From NCBI GenBank assembly GCA_015680685.1, contig MNCI01002250.1, positions 682,522-724,718 on the forward strand: a DNA stretch of 42,197 nt. Reading direction: 5' to 3'. This DNA comes from Gnetum montanum. Its lineage: Eukaryota > Streptophyta > Gnetopsida > Gnetales > Gnetaceae. Under the pieces are notes generated by a model. That model worked only from the letters and a program-made list of their open reading frames with translations. It ran no database searches and was not told where the DNA came from. Every line of letters starts with the position of its first letter. The stretch's first letter is position 1. The translations under genes were made by a program, and so were the position numbers. Positions 10,771 to 20,001 of this stretch are shown in pieces.

Positions 10771-10933
10771 ACAAAAAGTGCCATCATTCTAACACTTGGA
10801 AAACTTTTGCAAATCTGATAGTTGGAGTTGACTACACTCAACACTTGGAAAAATATGGGCAAAGTGCCACCATTTTGACACTTAGCCAAATTTACAGTCG
10901 AGATGCTGAGACCTAAAATTTTGTGGTGTTTCA

Positions 10934-10938
10934 GTTAG
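10934..10938. repeat. Target-site duplication, right, element A (gttag)
   Basis: Exact match to 967-971. Confidence 0.9.
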
Positions 10939-11692
10939 ATAACCCCATGTACTTTTTCAAGTCCTTGATCTATAGGTCTTTATTTTTTCACCTTCCACTT
11001 AGTGGACAAGGGCATAACTATCTAAGAAGGATTTCCAGTTAGGATTTTGTGCTAAAATTGAGTTGATTTCTTTCTTGTTGATTTGCTTGTACATTCCCAC
11101 CTAATCACAAAAGTGTTCTTTGAGCCTCTTATGTTTCTTTGTCTTAGTTTGCCATGTGCTGATTTCAATGGTTGATTTTTGTCGAATGGCATGTACCTCC
11201 TCCATAAAGAGGATTCCATTTTCTCTTGTTAGATGGCTCATGTCCTGGTTGACCCTCACTAGTTGTTCCTTTAACTAGTGGATGCTCTCCTCTAAGATGT
11301 TTCTTTTTTTCTCTATAGTGATCAACCTCATGTTATTAGTTGCAAGTTATTTATTTTCCTCCTATACTACGATAAGTGCCTTCACATGTGCATATGTTTG
11401 TGCTTCAACTATGGAGGCATCCCATATTACTATCTCCTTCTTAGTTGTCAAATGTTTATTCTACTTTATTAAGTGATTTATCTACTCATTTCTAAATTGT
11501 TCTATCTAGTCAAGTGTAACAAATTGAGTTGAATCTCTTCATTCAACTCTCAAAGATACGAGCTCTTCTTGTAATTTCAGAATTTCTGCTTTCACATGCT
11601 CCACATTGGTCTCTTCCATGATCAATTTTTCTTTGGTGGTGATGAGCTTAAACTATACTACAATGACATCACTAGGGATGTTAAATAGTGTT
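10939..11692 (-). pseudogene. Coiled-coil ORF remnant, proximal half
   Basis: The minus strand from about 11690 leftwards keeps one long frame if internal stops are ignored. Helical, charged segments include EETNVEHVKAEILKLQEELV, MRLITIEKKRNILEE, LKEQLVRVNQDMSHLTREN and INKKEINSILAQNP. Roughly ten TAG/TAA/TGA codons interrupt it, mostly where Gln or Trp would fit. It is interrupted at the left by element A (continuing at 966) and bordered at the right by the family-C LTR. I do not recognise the family. It is likely an old retrotransposon accessory ORF or a captured gene, now dead. Confidence 0.5.
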
Positions 11693-12569
11693 TGATGAGT
11701 CACAGTTCGCTATGTCAACTTGGCCCCATCAACTAGGCCCCATCAATGCATCATTTCATGAGTTGACTAAGCCCCATCAATGCAGGGTCTACTTTTGCCT
11801 ATAAATACAAGCTCATCAGCTGCATTTATGATATGTCTTATCATAGTAGTAGCAAAGCTCTTGTAGATTTTTCACTTGAAAGTTAGAATATTTTCTTAGG
11901 TGCCCACAACAGGAGTCATTGAGTGTATGGATCTTTATTCGAGCATTGTTGTACTTGAGCACAAAAGTGTATGTGGCAATAAAGATGAGCTTTCTAATAA
12001 ACCTTGCAACATTTTGGACTAGATTAAATATTTCATTCATGTATTTGTTTTTTTCAATCAATTATTTAATATTTTCTAGTAATTAAACTAATTAAGTAAG
12101 ATAAGATAGATAGATTAAATACATAAGTATGACTACTTCAAGTGTAACATGTATTTGCTTGGTAATCCCAGCAATGTTAGTATTTGGTGCACCCAGTAGC
12201 ATAGCACTTGGTAACCCAACAATGGATACATGGTTTCAAGATGTGTACAAAAAGTAGGAATGGATGCTTATGTTAGGATTAGTTAGAGACTAGTGAGTTA
12301 GTTAATTTAGATTACTCATTAAATTACTCTATCTCTCTCTCTATCTTTTAGCAACCAAAAACATAAAATGATAAAATGATATGCCTTGATTACTATTCAC
12401 CATACCATTATGCTTCACAAGTGTAATTAGGAAGATAATGAATGACCTTAGGGCAAGGTTCACTTCCTAGAAGAATAGTGTACTAGAAACTATAAAGTCC
12501 ACAAAATTTGACCAGATCGTGTGTGAATGCTTTGTGATTCATATGGTTGGGGTACCCCACCACTCATCA
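11693..12569 (+). mobile_element. Element C 5' LTR
   Basis: Begins about tgatgagtcacag and ends ccactcatca, one base before a primer-binding site. It has a TATA box (tataaata, 11800-11807) about 110 bp from the start, and a long R-U5 part homologous to 1-795. The start is the least certain boundary because the 3' LTR of this element was not found. The left neighbour is the coiled-coil pseudogene into which C inserted. Confidence 0.7.
11800..11807 (+). promoter_or_regulatory. TATA box, element C LTR
   Basis: tataaata in the context 'gcctataaatacaag', the expected place for the LTR promoter of the plus-strand element. Confidence 0.65.
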
Positions 12570-12570
12570 T

Positions 12571-12589
12571 TGGCGTCATTGCTAGGAAC
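12571..12589 (+). promoter_or_regulatory. Primer-binding site, element C (tRNA-Asp-like)
   Basis: tggcgtcattgctaggaac follows the LTR end after one base. It resembles the site used by Athila-type plant elements (TGGCGCCGTTGCCGGGGA, complementary to the 3' end of tRNA-Asp), with mainly C to T and G to A changes. This fixes the preceding LTR as a 5' LTR and element C as plus-strand. Confidence 0.7.
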
Positions 12590-12612
12590 TTTATTTGTTG
12601 AAATGTGTGCTA

Positions 12613-12617
12613 TCTAG
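12613..12617. repeat. Target-site duplication, left, element B (tctag)
   Basis: tctag directly before the LTR start at 12618; repeated at 29830-29834. Confidence 0.92.
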
Positions 12618-13310
12618 TGTAACGACGGAAAACGTCGGCAGCTGGAAAATACCGAACAAATTCTGTGTACACAGTTCTAACCTTGGATCCGTGCGAGGGC
12701 TATGCTGGAAAAACGAATCCGCAGTGCCCTGAACGGTCTTGTCGATCAGACAGGGACTTACTAATCAGTAAACCGATGAATATCTTGTGAAAATGATCTG
12801 ATTCAAGGAATCGCAAAAACGAGGGGAAAACGATGTAGATGAATTACAATGATGATAACGTTAAACACGATAAGAGGAGGCTGACATAAGAGAAACACGT
12901 AGTTTCAAGATCTACACTTTGACTTGAAGAATGTACATTTTATATATTTCGTTACACTGGGGAGACCCCGATTACTGGATGTGAAGCAAGCATAAAACAA
13001 CAAGAAAACTATCCAAACAGAAGTCTGATCTACCTCGTGGGCTAAAGCCGGGATGCAAGGAAGGTCAAGCTCTGACGTCTATCGATCAACTGTTTCTGAC
13101 CAATAGAGTCTTCCCTAGCAGAACGATTACTCCTATCGCCGGTGCTCAAAGTGAACTATGCTCTGTTTCTGCTGTAAGGTGATGCTGTGAACAATCGCCA
13201 AAGCGCTGCTCTCTGTATCTCTGCTCAAAAGCGATAAGTACTCCAGTGCTCAGAAAAAAAATGCCTTTGCTTCTCTGTTTTGCCAACCCCTGTATCTTTG
13301 TCAACTAGGG

Positions 13311-13320
13311 TATTTATAGG
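13311..13320 (-). promoter_or_regulatory. TATA box in element B 3' LTR
   Basis: Minus strand cctataaata. The equivalent in the right LTR is at 29063-29072, where it would start the element's genomic RNA. Confidence 0.6.
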
Positions 13321-13419
13321 CTACGACACTCTGTGGAAAAGGTGCAACCCTAGTGACGTGTGTCCCGAGTGTTTCGGGCACTATTGGTTTGACCATTTTT
13401 GCGTCAAACTTCATGACTA

Positions 13420-13907
13420 CGCATAATACGCTCGTTCGTGTATTGTGCGTGTGAAGAAGAGGTGCACGTCAGGCATGTCTCAACTGTCTTTGAGTTATAT
13501 TACGCTCATTCACGCTACGTTGCGTGTATGAGCGTAACGTAACATGGAAACAATGGATTCAAGCTGTTTTACATTTTCTTACGCAACCGCGCATAATGAA
13601 ACGTAGAACAATGTTTAGCTTGGCAACGCAATACGCTGTGATACGCTACGTTGCGTGATGAGCGTATGATGAGCAATCGCATTTTCTTAGACTTTGCCCT
13701 TGACTGTTCTGGAGCTTATTACGCTACCGTGCGTAGCAGAGCGTAAACCTGGCCTTGAACAAAAGACTTAGCAAAATACATAAGAAGTCGCATATCACGC
13801 TGCTTAAGCTTCTCCCTATGCCGAAGAAACTATCCTTCTGCTGCTGGACTGTGTTTAAGCAAAATCACGCTAAGCGCCATTACGCTACGTTGCGTGATAT
13901 AGCGTAA
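13420..13907. repeat. Family of five TTACGC hairpins in the LTR
   Basis: Inverted repeats at 13420-13449 (cgcataatacg with tgtattgtgcg), 13500-13537 (ttacgctcat with atgagcgtaa), 13632-13666 (tacgct with agcgta), 13719-13746 and 13880-13907 (ttacgct with agcgtaa). Several loops share the core tacgttgcgt. All recur in the right LTR (for example 29172-29201 with perfect 11-bp arms, and 29252-29289). They lie on the R-U5 side of the TATA box on the sense strand, so they would be in the RNA. Confidence 0.8.
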
Positions 13908-14068
13908 ACAGAAAAAGCATAGAAAGATTAGGAATCTGCACAAGAAGTTGAGAACTTGATGCTACGCACCTCTTGGTGTTGCTCTGTCTTATTCTCCCTT
14001 CTGGAATTCTGGCATGCGCCCTTGCTTGAATTGCAAATCTTTGCCTGAGGCCGACTCGCAATTTTCAC

Positions 14069-14143
14069 GGTGTTTCAATGGCCCCTCTTTGTTGATGGTT
14101 AGAGGGCTTACCCAAAAGACGTCAACAAAGAATATGAAACACC
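14069..14143. promoter_or_regulatory. Polypurine tract inside an inverted repeat, element B
   Basis: Sense strand (minus) reads caaagaggggccat immediately before the LTR start TGAAACACC. The boundary is enclosed by two nested arms: ggtgtttca (14069-14077) with tgaaacacc (14135-14143), and ctttgttga (14087-14095) with tcaacaaag (14122-14130). Both are perfect 9-bp arms. Element A has a decayed version at 2911-2986. Confidence 0.75.
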
Positions 14144-15175
14144 GGATCGATAGAAGCAAGAACAGCGTCCATCCATGGCTACTCAGGCATTGCCCTGTCA
14201 ATATGGAAGAGCAAAGCTGGGGGAATGGGAGATAGAATGACATAAGTCAGGATGGTAGGAGTATGGAATACGCTTACTGAACACACAGAAATGTACACAC
14301 ACGTATGTCAATAGGAATGCTTTCAGACGAGCGTAGCGCATCAGCCTGAGATCTCTCTGTCACTGATTATAGCAGGAATGCTTGCAAAAGGAGCATGGCG
14401 CATCACTTCTGCGATATCTCTGCTAGTGTGAGTGCGGAAAATGGGTACTTGTGTATGTAGCTTTTGCGTATGGGGAGCGGGTGGTGGGGATGAAGGAAAT
14501 AAGAGCTAAGGGTAGGATTGTGAGAGGTATAGGCATATAGATCTAAGTGGTTAGGCGGACCTAAGCAGCCATTTCAACACGCTGTTGTACTTCACCGCTC
14601 AGATGGACGCACCTTTGAACGACATCCTCCAAAGCAAGTAACATGCAACCACAAAAGAAAATAGAGGACACCATTGCTCATGCGAACAAGAGGCGAGGTT
14701 GTTGAAATGAGCACCGTTTGATGCAAGATAGAGCGATTGGGCCATAAAGAAGGAGCCGGAGCATGAGGGTGAAGCCACCAATCCTGACGATTGGCCCAGC
14801 ATATCTTTGCCAAAAGGCATCAGACACAGTGCAGCTAACTGGTTGTACAGGAAACCAGCTAGATGAATTTGCGAAGCCATCGTCCGATAGCAATGATCGG
14901 TGGAGGTTCCCAAGGTCGTTGTCGATGAGGATTTCATCGAGGCTCCAGCTGGCGAGACTAAACTCTCAAAGGTACCACCATTGCAGTGGGCGTAGCGGCG
15001 GCATCTCTGAGGGATCAATAAGATGCCTCTCAGCTCATCCGAGGAATCAGTAGGATGCCGGTGGGGTGGCGACGCTGGGACTATCCCAGTATCCCACCTC
15101 GTTGGTTGTGCAACTGTACAGAGATGATCACGCTCGCTTGATTTACATGGCAGCAGTCTGTAAGTCCCAGTTTTA
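14144..15175. other. Element B 3' untranslated region, unrecognised
   Basis: About 1 kb between polypurine tract and the repeat array. Short ORFs on both strands around 14592-15053 have no recognisable motif and overlap each other, so I do not call a gene. Confidence 0.5.
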
Positions 15176-15705
15176 AGTCCTGGTAGACTGTCGTTACTGG
15201 TTTTAAGTCTCAGCAGACCATGGTCCCAGTTTAAAGTCTGGGCGGACCGAGAAGTGCTAGTTTTACGTCGTAGCGGATGGTGGTATGTCTAATTTATGGT
15301 GTCAGCAGACCGTGCTGTGGATGTTAGTTTCATGTCATGACCCAGGGATAGATCTGTGCTAGTTTTACATCTCAGCAGACGGCTACTTACTTGTACCAGT
15401 TTAGCGTCGTGGCGGACGCGTGCAAACGGTGCCAGTTTTTTGTCTTGGCGGACCTGTACAACGTTGCCAGTTTTATGTCGTAGCGAACGGTTACAACTTG
15501 CCAGTTTAGTGTCATAGCGGACGAATATTGCCAGTTTAACGTTGTGGCGGACGCGTGCAAGGAATGCTAGTTTTACGTCGTAGCGGATGGATATTGCCAG
15601 TTTAGCATCGTAGCGGACGGTCAGTGCCAGTTTAACGTCGTAGCGGACGATTAGTGCTAGTTTAGCGTTGTAGCGGACGAGTATTTCCATACCTGCTGTT
15701 AACAC
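15176..15705. repeat. 30-bp tandem array directly downstream of integrase
   Basis: About 17 units, best preserved at 15480-15690, with the core 'cagtttaacgtcgtagcgga'; left units are more divergent (aagtcctggtagac). The minus-strand translation stays open because 30 bp is ten codons, giving repeats like RYDVKLALIV. I treat that as a by-product of periodicity. The monomer also occurs in element A (4100-4370 and inside gag 7592-7800) and next to the antisense gene of B. Confidence 0.88.
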
Positions 15706-15716
15706 CGTAGATGCTG

Positions 15717-18700
15717 CTAAATGTAATACCGCTTCAAGTACACATGATTTACAGGATTTGGTAATTCATTGCCGTTGACGTCTGCTAACTTGAATGCGTC
15801 GTTGCTGTACACGTCGACCACCAAGAAAGGGCCTTCCCAGTTTGCAGAGAACTTGCCTACTGGTTCACGCACAGCCTTGAGGACTAGATCTCCTTTCTTG
15901 ATCAGGTGCTGTTAAAGGTTGTGACGATGCTTCTGTCTCTGTTTGTCTTGATACCTTTCAATCGTGTCAAGAGCCTGTATCTGCTTCTCTTCTACTGAAT
16001 CCAGATCCGCGATTCGAGACTCGGTGTGTTGAGCCTCATTTATAACCGTGGAGAGGACCATCCTCAGAGAAGGAATTTGCAACTTGAGAGGCAGCACTGC
16101 TTCAAACCCGTAAACCAGGCTATAGGGCGTACTACCCGTAGCCATCCTACACGTAGTACGATACGCCCATAGCACATAGAGGATCTGTTCGTGCCACCGC
16201 CTTTTGTTGCCGTCGAGCATTTTCTTGAGCAGATTGATGATCACTTTGTTCGTTGCTTCAGCTTGACCATTTGCTTGCAGGTAATAAGGGGAGGAAAAGG
16301 ATTGTCTAATGCCTAGGTTATCACAGAAGGATTTGGTTTCCGTGCTACTAAACTGTGGCCCATTGTCGGTCACGACAGTCATCGGGAGACCAAATCTGGT
16401 TACTATATTGTCCAGGATAAAATGGCAAATTTGCTGAGATATGATCTTCCGCAGGGGAACAGCCTCTATCCACTTTGTAAAATACTCAGTAGCGGTAATA
16501 ATGAAGCTATGACCTGCGGAAGACTTCGGCGTGATGGGGCCTATAATGTCTAGTCCCCATCGCTGAAATGGCCATGTTATCTACGTTGTATGTAATTCTG
16601 TGGGTGACACGTGTATGAGGTTAGCGTGACGCTGACACATGTCACAAGTTTTAACCTTTGTCAGGCAATCCTTTTCCATGAGCGGCCAGTAGTATCCTAA
16701 GCGACGGATTTTTAGGGCCATAGCCCGTGGTGCTACGTGGCCGCCGCACAGTCCCTCGTGAACTTCGCCGACTATGTGCTGCGCTTGGTCTTTGTCAACG
16801 CAAGTAAGCAACATGCCATTAAAAGAGTGTCTACAAAGAGTGTTGTCTCCGATGATGACGTATTGCCTAGCCCGTTTACGTATCGCATCCTTCTGCGCGC
16901 GTGTCAATTCGGATGGTAATTCACCCTGTAAAAGGTAAGTTTTAATGTCGTCGTACCATTCAGGTGTGCTTCCCTCGAGAAGAGAAGAGATTTGCGCCGT
17001 CTGAATGATAGGATCTGCGCAGTCTGTTATCAATGCAGGACAGGTGTCAAAAAGATGTGCAAGCACGTTCAAAGCCAGTGTTGCCAGTGCGTCGGCCAGT
17101 GTGTTATCTGTGCGTGGCACGTGCTAGGCATCGATGGTTGCAAATCGTCTCAGAAGATCTTTAGCCGTATCGCAATAGGGCTGCAAATGAACAGCCTTGC
17201 AGGCGTAGACTCCAGTGATCTGATTTATGACAAGCATCGAATCACCCCTAATCGCCAGGTGTTGAACATCGAGTTCATCGGTAGTTAGTAATCCCCTGAG
17301 GAGCCCCTCGTACTCTACCACATTGTTCGTACAGGGGAAGGTCAAGCGATAAGCATGGAGACGCACATCCTCAGGAGATAGCGTAATAATAGTGGCAGCA
17401 CTGCCACCTCTAGTAGTTAAAGCTCCATCGAAATACAACATTGCTTTGGGGCCTGTCAAGACAGGGCTTAAACTATGTACATGTTCGTAAGGGAACTCTG
17501 GCTCTATAGTCTCCTAATTGTTAATCGGTGAAGTTATTAACTGGTCAGCTAGCGCTTGGCCTTTCATAGATGATTGGCCAATATAGTGCAAATTGAATTC
17601 TGTTGTGATAGCCTTCCAGCGAGCTATTTTACTACTCTCGTATAAGTTATGCGTAATGGCCCTAAGAATGTTCCTTTTACAGATGAAGTTGACCTTGCTA
17701 CGGAAAAGATAATGCCTACACTTTTTGAGTGTAAAAACTAATGCCAGGCAATTACGCTCTACGTCGTTGTACCTCGTTTCGTACGCACATAGAGCATGAC
17801 TCAAATAGTAGATGGGCACTTCCGACCCATCATCCCTCCTTTGACACAGTAATGCGGCTAACGCTACGTCCGAAGTTGCAAGGAAAAGGTAAAATGGCAA
17901 ATCCCTTTGTGGTGGAAAAACCATCGGTAAATGTTGTAGTTCTTGTTTTAAGCTATCAAACGCATGCTGGCAATCGTCGATCCATTCGAAATTAACCCCC
18001 TTTTTCAGCAAGTGTTGCATAGGGTGTAACTTGTCGGTTAACCTCGAAATGAATCGGCGTATAAACTGTAAGCGTCCTTGTAACCCGCGTAATTGCTTGA
18101 GGTTTGTAGGAGGCGTTAACTCGACAATGGCTTTGACCTTATCAGGGTCAACTCGTATGCCGATTTCTGACACCACAAACCCCAGCATGTGTCCGGTTTT
18201 GACTCCGAATACGCACTTCTTTGGGTTAAGCCGGAGCTCGTATTTGGAGCATCTTTTAAGGACTAACTCCAAGTCCCCTGAATGATCCTTAGACTTTAAA
18301 GACTTAACAGCTATGTCTTCTACGTAATCATTCAGCCTTTCTAGGAGGTAACTGCTGAAGATGTATGTCATGGCTCGTTGATACGTTGCTCCGGCGTTCT
18401 TTAGACCAAAAGGCATCATAGTGTAGCAAAAGGTGCCCCAGGGCGTCATGAATGTCGTGGTCAATTGATGTTCTCGGTTAATACGAATCTGGTTATAGCC
18501 TGAAAAGCCATCCATGAAGGACAGAAGCGCATGCCCAGCTGTTGTATCCACTAGCTAGTCGATACTCGACAACGGGAAGTTATCTTTGATTGTGGCCTTA
18601 TTCAAGTCCCAGAAGTCTATGCAGATGCGTATGCTTCCAGTCTTCTTTGGTACGACTACAATGTTAGATACCCAGTCCGAGTAATCGACCGCACAGATGA

Positions 18701-18800
18701 AACCAGCCTGGTATAATTTGGTGATTTCATCACGCACGGCTAGTGCGATCTCTGGCTTGATTTTGCGTGCCTTTGCTTGACTGCTTTAATCTGCAGGTCT
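15717..18800 (-). pseudogene. pol: Element B pol: RT, RNase H, second RNase H, integrase
   Basis: One frame reads from about 18800 to the stop at 15717, broken by stops at 18555, 17514, 17124, 16581 (all TAG) and 15912 (TAA), most at positions where Gln fits. RT has KAGF-type 'YQAGFI', SIRICIDFWDLNKAT, DGFSGYNQI, MPFGLKNAGATYQ; the catalytic box reads YVED instead of YVDD. The RNase H linked to RT follows (FATSDVALAALL region near 17850). The second RNase H is at 17124-17459 (YFDGALTTRGG, NNVVEYEGL, GDSMLVINQ). Integrase has the zinc finger H-H-C-C (HEGLCGGHV, CDMCQ) and all three catalytic residues (GLDIIGP, TDNGPQF, NGQAEATNK), then a GPF-type C-terminus (NWEGPF). The RT catalytic change and stops make it inactive as it stands. 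Confidence 0.9.
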
Positions 18801-19210
18801 AAGATGATGTTATGCTAGATTAACCTGGGATCTAGTCCAGGCATATCCTCGTATGACCATGCAAAGACAGTAATGTTGTCTTGCATGATCTATTTTATGG
18901 CATCGTGCATTTTTTGGTCTAACAAAGAACTGACTTTAAGCGTTTTAGCTTCACCCTTATGCGTAACGATAGGAACCTCACTGAGGGGGTCTTCGGTTAT
19001 GTCCCCAGCCTCCAGGTCTAGCGTGTGTGTCGACTGTTCTAGCCATTCTGGGGACGTCTCCAACGTAGCTATGGCTACGCCTTCTAAAGGGGGGTTAACA
19101 TCTACTAGTGCGGAGTCAAGCTGCCTAATTACCTTCCCGTATGGGCCCGTCAAGGTTAGGGGTGCTAAAACTGTTGCGTCCATTTGCTGTCTGTCCTGCA
19201 AAACCGCCAA
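18783..19210 (-). pseudogene. Element B region just upstream of RT
   Basis: Minus-strand frame with an acidic segment (SALVDVNPPLEGVAIATLET), then stops separated by 'NITVFAWSYEDMPGLDPRLI', the conserved FAW..DMPG motif that precedes RT in Tat elements. A frame change near 18790 separates this from the RT frame. It marks the 5' boundary of pol; to its right (19211-19450) no sense coding is recognisable. Confidence 0.7.
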
Positions 19211-19328
19211 GTGCGTAAATGATTAGGAGACAAGTGACGTGATGTCGCCGAACGTGGAAGGCTAACTGAATTTTGAATATTGTAGACAAGCTGTAATCAA
19301 TGTAACCCGATTACGAGGCGATAAGATG

Positions 19329-19354
19329 TGGTAGTTTAACGTCATTTCGGACAG
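19329..19354. repeat. Single unit of the element B repeat next to the antisense gene promoter
   Basis: tagtttaacgtcatttcgga resembles the 30-bp monomer. With the array at 24070-24240 it means the antisense gene has repeat units on both sides. Confidence 0.5.
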
Positions 19355-19450
19355 TGGTGCATGCAATATCGGCTGCATTAATATCTTGATTTTCGGGTTC
19401 CGTTTTAGGAAAGTCCCGCTGAAATCGGATATCAAGTCGGTGATCCTCGC

Positions 19451-19457
19451 ATATAAG
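19451..19457 (+). promoter_or_regulatory. TATA-like box of the antisense gene
   Basis: atataag in 'cctcgcatataagcaag', 154 bp before the ATG at 19611, leaving a 5' leader of about 120 bases. It suggests the antisense gene has its own promoter inside the element. Confidence 0.5.
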
Positions 19458-20001
19458 CAAGTGGTTTTTCGATGAGGATAGGCTGTTGGCTGTTGTGAAT
19501 TTGAATTCGTAACTGTTTTTGAGCAAGAGAAGGAAAAGCAGAAGATTAAAGCGTGTGATTTTGTGAAGATTTGCAAGTGGTAAACTGTGAAAATTTCTGA
19601 AGTTGTTGCGATGGCACCAAAAGTCAAGAGGAAGAACGCAAAACTGGCCAAAATCGATAGAGTGCAAGAAAATCTGAATCGTGTTTCGCAGGCGCTGGTC
19701 GATGTTCATGACCCTACGCCTTTGAACCGGTAGGTCGTTCTTCATGTGCTTATGTTTGTTTTTAATATCTACTTTTCATGGTATCTTTTGCGTGAATGTG
19801 AATTTCAAAATTGTGGACCTCGGGTTAGTGCGAGGGCTTAATGGGGTTGTGTCTACCGCCGTTGTCAGGGACGAACCTTGCGTTATTGCAAGGGTTTGGG
19901 TGATTTCGGCCTGGATAGCTAGGTGTAATTTATGAGTTTTCTGTGTTAGTCATACAAATGTAAATGTAGGTGTTAATGTATGTATTGGGTTTTCTGTACA
20001 G

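Larger units (their letters stand above)
972..10933 (-). mobile_element. Element A: Tat-like Ty3/gypsy retrotransposon lacking pol
   Basis: A 9.96-kb element bounded by two related LTRs (972-2919, 8848-10933) and the duplication gttag. Its sense strand is minus: the primer-binding site lies beside the right LTR and the polypurine tract beside the left. Between them are gag and protease remnants homologous to element B, but no RT, RNase H or integrase can be found in about 1.9 kb between protease and 3' LTR. CpG sites of the shared repeats are largely TG/CA here, so A appears older or more heavily methylated than B. It would have depended on another element for replication. Every ORF is broken by stops. 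Confidence 0.9.
8848..10933 (-). mobile_element. Element A 5' LTR (right)
   Basis: Pairs with 972-2919. It starts 'tatgacgtttgaaaacg' where the other copy has 'tgtgaagtccg', so the terminal TG has mutated to TA, and it ends ggtgtttca at 10933, next to gttag. It contains the 44-bp array (about 9680-10330, about 15 units), the second array (10335-10770) and a minus-strand TATA at 9593-9602. Confidence 0.9.
12618..14077 (-). mobile_element. Element B 3' LTR (left, 1460 bp)
   Basis: Starts tgtaacgacggaaaacg and ends cacggtgtttca. It matches 28494-29829 nearly base for base, except for about 124 bp (roughly 12688-12811) absent from the right copy, where a single n marks an assembly gap. It contains a minus-strand TATA box (cctataaata, 13311-13320) and five TTACGC-type hairpins. 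Confidence 0.93.

Noticed and set aside
1-12569. Treating 1-795 and 11693-12569 as the two LTRs of one element
   Set aside because: The second copy is followed by a primer-binding site, so it is a 5' LTR, and the first is not. The sequence between them (after removing A) is under 1 kb and holds no gag-pol.
14078-14095. The sequence after the left LTR of B (atggcccctctttgttg) as a primer-binding site
   Set aside because: It begins with TGG after one base, but coding direction is minus, so this side needs a polypurine tract. Its reverse complement is purine-rich and the true primer site lies at the right LTR.
14592-15053. Overlapping ORFs on both strands in the 3' UTR of element B
   Set aside because: No motif, mutual overlap and no matching ORF in element A.
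15289-15705. 138-codon minus-strand frame with RYDVKLA repeats
   Set aside because: It is the translation of the 30-bp array after the integrase stop. Unit length divisible by three keeps any frame open.
15176-15705. CRISPR-like array of 30-bp repeats
   Set aside because: Units are directly tandem without unique spacers, inside a plant retrotransposon.
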